Shown here: positions 4,764 to 6,416 of the stretch, one piece after another
Position numbering within the stretch: position 1 is the stretch's first letter
Layout of the letters: the number at the start of each line of letters is the position of its first letter
From: Fimbriimonadia bacterium
GTDB lineage: Bacteria > Armatimonadota > Fimbriimonadia > Fimbriimonadales > Fimbriimonadaceae
Reading direction: 5' to 3'
Assembly: GCA_029824495.1 (NCBI GenBank)
Contig: JALGXY010000450.1
Span: 1-6,416, forward strand
Length of the DNA: 6,416 bases
Notes under the pieces: model-generated
Told to the model about the DNA's origin: nothing
The model's database searches: none
Seen by the model: the letters and a program-made list of their open reading frames with translations, nothing else
Position numbers and translations under genes: made by a program

Positions 4764-5136
4764 GCGGCTTGGTCTTGCGGGTCAAAACGTAGACCAGACC
4801 AACGACCGCCAGAAGGCCGATAGCGATCGAAAGCCAGACGTCACCTTTCTGAGAAAAGAAGTAGATCGACGCGACTGAAAACGCACAGATCATACAGGAG
4901 ACGATGCATTTGGAGCGCTTCGTCAGCCACTTGTTTCGATCCCAATCTTCGAGCGACGCTCCCCACCAGGGATGAGCCAACAGCCAGCTCTCAAAACGCT
5001 CACTTCCCTTGCGGAAACAGCCCAGTGCCAGGATCAAGAAGACAAAGCCAGGAAGTCCAGGCAGAACCCAGCCAGCGACCCCTAGTCCAACGAATAGAAG
5101 GCCGACCACAGTCCAGACATGGCGTTTTGTCTGCAA
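4723..5136 (-). CDS. DUF454 / YbaN-family inner-membrane protein
   Basis: A 137-aa small membrane protein of unknown function. The family signature is clear: VVGLLFVGLGVAGWVLPGLP (10-29), then a second hydrophobic stretch FVFLILALGCF (31-41), then RKGSERFESWLLAHPWWGASL (family pattern F-x-S-x-RfxxWLxxHpxfG), the polar W-D-R-N-K and the KRSK loop (73-76). Two more helices follow (about 77-94 and 99-118), with a charged and Ala/Gly tail. E. coli YbaN is similar in length (about 125 aa). The start is TTG (5136-5134), the only start codon that retains the whole first helix with its basic KR cap. No Shine-Dalgarno is visible. The gene lies 73 nt downstream of the ABC transporter ATPase on the same strand and converges with the DNA glycosylase. 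The family is confident; the start is less so. Confidence 0.8.
   Translation of the reverse strand: MQTKRHVWTVVGLLFVGLGVAGWVLPGLPGFVFLILALGCFRKGSERFESWLLAHPWWGASLEDWDRNKWLTKRSKCIVSCMICAFSVASIYFFSQKGDVWLSIAIGLLAVVGLVYVLTRKTKPLMADGAAGVTPTR
4729..4747. other. Hairpin in the convergent gene overlap
   Basis: AGTGGGCG (4729-4736), TCA, CGCCCGCT (4740-4747) forms 8 bp with one T/G position. It lies wholly inside the 41-bp region where the glycosylase and YbaN-like genes overlap tail to tail. There is no T-tract on either strand. It may help end both transcripts, or may simply reflect coding of GC-rich codons. Confidence 0.3.
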
Positions 5137-5151
5137 GATAACTGAAAGGAT

Positions 5152-5157
5152 AATCTA
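5152..5157 (-). promoter_or_regulatory. Possible -10 element upstream of the YbaN-like gene
   Basis: TAGATT on the minus strand ends 15 nt before the TTG start, giving a predicted leader of under 10 nt. It is the third TAGAnT hexamer found just before a gene start in this window. No -35 consensus stands out, and read-through from the ABC transporter genes is an equally good explanation of expression. Confidence 0.25.
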
Positions 5158-5209
5158 AGCCGCCCTCGATCAGCATGACCGCGGCAGCTAACTCTTGACA
5201 GAGGTGATG

Positions 5210-5953
5210 CTAGACAACGAGCTCTTCCGGTTCGCCAAGCTCTTTCAGAATCTCTTTGGCATCAGATGGGTTCTCCACCATCTCATCTTGTTCGATCTTG
5301 CCGTCTCGGAATCGAATGATTCGATTGCAGTGCTGGGCAATCTCCTCTTCGTGGGTGACTATGATCACAGTTGTGCCGTGCCGGTTCAGGTCTTGGAACA
5401 GAGCCATGATCTCTTCTGCCGTGCGCGTGTCGAGGTTTCCTGTCGGCTCGTCGCCAAGAATCAAGACGGGGTCGTTGACCAGGGCTCGAGCGATGGCAAC
5501 ACGCTGCTGCTGACCACCGGAAAGTTCGTTAGGCTTGTGCCCCATGCGTTGGGCTAGCCCAACTCGTTCGAGCGCCGCAATCGCCTTCTTCTGGCGGTCT
5601 TTGCTGCCCGCATACATCAGCGGAAGCTCAACGTTTTTGATCGCCGAAGTTCGAGGAAGAAGATTGAAGGTCTGGAAAACAAATCCGATGTACTTGTTCC
5701 GGATATCAGCGAGCTGAGAATCACCCATTTCACTGACCTCTTCATTATTGAGCCAGTAGCGTCCGCTCGTCGGTCTGTCGAGACACCCGACGGCGTTCAT
5801 GAATGTCGATTTGCCAGAACCGGAAGGCCCCATAATCGCCACGAATTCGCCTTTGTGAATCTCCACATCGACTCCACTAAGTGCGTGGACGATCGTGTCG
5901 CCCATGGTGTACTGCTTGCAGAGTTGCTCGACTTTGATGACCGCGTTGCTCAT
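5210..5953 (-). CDS. MacB/LolD-type ABC transporter ATP-binding protein
   Basis: A 247-aa complete ABC ATPase. In order: Tyr15 in the A-loop region (LCKQYTMG), Walker [10 protein letters not shown] (42-50), Q-loop Gln94 ([10 protein letters not shown], typical of the MacB/LolD/FtsE branch), signature [15 protein letters not shown] (144-158), Walker B VLILGDEP (163-170) with catalytic Glu169, D-loop GNLD (172-175), H-loop His201 (IIVTHEEE). It ends in an acidic tail. It powers an FtsX-like permease, so it should drive extrusion or mechanotransmission and not import. Its ATG overlaps the permease stop as ATGA, and GAGG lies 5 nt upstream, indicating a coupled operon in which the permease is first. 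Substrate unknown: MacB relatives export macrolides, peptides or virulence factors; LolD relatives extract lipoproteins. Confidence 0.95.
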   Translation of the reverse strand: MSNAVIKVEQLCKQYTMGDTIVHALSGVDVEIHKGEFVAIMGPSGSGKSTFMNAVGCLDRPTSGRYWLNNEEVSEMGDSQLADIRNKYIGFVFQTFNLLPRTSAIKNVELPLMYAGSKDRQKKAIAALERVGLAQRMGHKPNELSGGQQQRVAIARALVNDPVLILGDEPTGNLDTRTAEEIMALFQDLNRHGTTVIIVTHEEEIAQHCNRIIRFRDGKIEQDEMVENPSDAKEILKELGEPEELVV

Positions 5954-6416
5954 TCGTACCTCAGTGCTTCAATCGGCTGGAGACTGCTCGCTCGGACTGC
6001 CGGATAGATCCCAAAGAAGAGACCGACCGCTGCAGCAAACCCGAAGGCGAGCCCCACTGCCGATGTACTGACCACCGGCGGAACCTGGAACATACCAGCC
6101 ACGATCCGTGTTGCGCCTGTTCCGACAGCGATGCCCAGCAGGCCGCCCATCAGACACATCACGATGCTCTCCAGTAGAAACTGCGAAAGAATTGAATCCC
6201 GCGTTGCACCGAGAGCTTTTCTCAGGCCGATCTCCCTAGTCCGCTCGGTGACGCTGACAAGCATGATGTTCATGATGCCGATGCCGCCAACCAGCAGAGA
6301 GACTGATGCGATTCCGGCCAGCAGGTAGCTGAGCAGCCTCGACTGAGTCTGGATCGCCTCGAGCGATTCTGCCTGGTTGAATACGCGGAACAGCTCTTCA
6401 CCCGTTGCACTCGTTC
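5950..6416 (-). CDS. MacB/FtsX-like ABC transporter permease, C-terminal part (runs off right edge)
   Basis: The last 154 codons are present and the frame is open to the right edge; an internal ATG at 6273 is not the start. Visible parts: the end of the periplasmic domain ([20 protein letters not shown]), a transmembrane helix (about 28-55) containing [16 protein letters not shown], the cytoplasmic coupling helix [18 protein letters not shown] (56-73) that contacts the ATPase, two further helices (about 80-105 and 118-137), and the C-terminal motif [20 protein letters not shown]. All are classic for the MacB FtsX-type permease half, which has four helices in total; the first helix and most of the periplasmic domain lie outside. 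The stop overlaps the ATPase start by 4 nt. An adaptor (MacA-like) gene may lie further upstream, outside this window (inference). Confidence 0.92.
   Translation of the reverse strand, partial: TSATGEELFRVFNQAESLEAIQTQSRLLSYLLAGIASVSLLVGGIGIMNIMLVSVTERTREIGLRKALGATRDSILSQFLLESIVMCLMGGLLGIAVGTGATRIVAGMFQVPPVVSTSAVGLAFGFAAAVGLFFGIYPAVRASSLQPIEALRYE

Noticed and set aside
5193..5198. Perfect -35 hexamer TTGACA on the plus strand
   Set aside because: No -10 lies 16-18 nt downstream (only TAGACA at 12 nt), and the only sequence it could transcribe is antisense to the ABC ATPase gene.

Overview
The window (about 57% G+C by eye) is compact bacterial DNA, most likely from the Armatimonadota (Fimbriimonadia-like). 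This is an inference. The main clue is a prepilin-like protein whose N-terminus (FTLIELL, then a run ending [10 protein letters not shown], then LSNLKQ and MYSADYDD) is a style abundant in that phylum. Starts at TTG are frequent, and several genes have little or no Shine-Dalgarno sequence.

Left part (1-1721, minus strand): a catabolic pair. A complete aldehyde dehydrogenase of the alpha-ketoglutaric semialdehyde dehydrogenase type is followed, with a 4-nt TTGA overlap, by the N-terminus of a ROK-family sugar kinase that runs off the left edge. Across a 79-nt divergent gap lies a complete MscS-type mechanosensitive channel (1801-2649, plus strand), ending in a strong 10-bp hairpin.

Middle (2650-3364): a gene-free stretch with unusual structure. 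It holds a perfect G-quadruplex motif in the loop of an 11-bp hairpin, two more hairpins, an extended -10 promoter, a tRNA-Ser(UGA) gene with encoded CCA and, 12 nt after the tRNA, a compact cobalamin riboswitch. I can trace P1, P2, P4, P5, a short peripheral hairpin, and a downstream hairpin that contains the Shine-Dalgarno sequence and whose loop complements L5. This looks like a translational OFF switch. The gene it controls starts at TTG 3365 and encodes a pilin-like (DUF1559/H-x-DG type) secreted or surface protein, an unexpected target for B12 control. There is almost no room for a separate promoter, so the tRNA promoter may drive tRNA, riboswitch and pilin mRNA as one transcript. This is the most interesting part of the window.

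Right part: a 3-methyladenine DNA glycosylase (Aag/MPG family, 4161-4763, plus strand) follows the pilin gene after 25 nt. It overlaps tail-to-tail by 41 bp with a minus-strand DUF454/YbaN membrane protein gene. Upstream of that on the minus strand is a MacB/LolD-type ABC exporter: an ATPase (5210-5953) overlapped by 4 nt (ATGA) by an FtsX-like permease that continues past the right edge.
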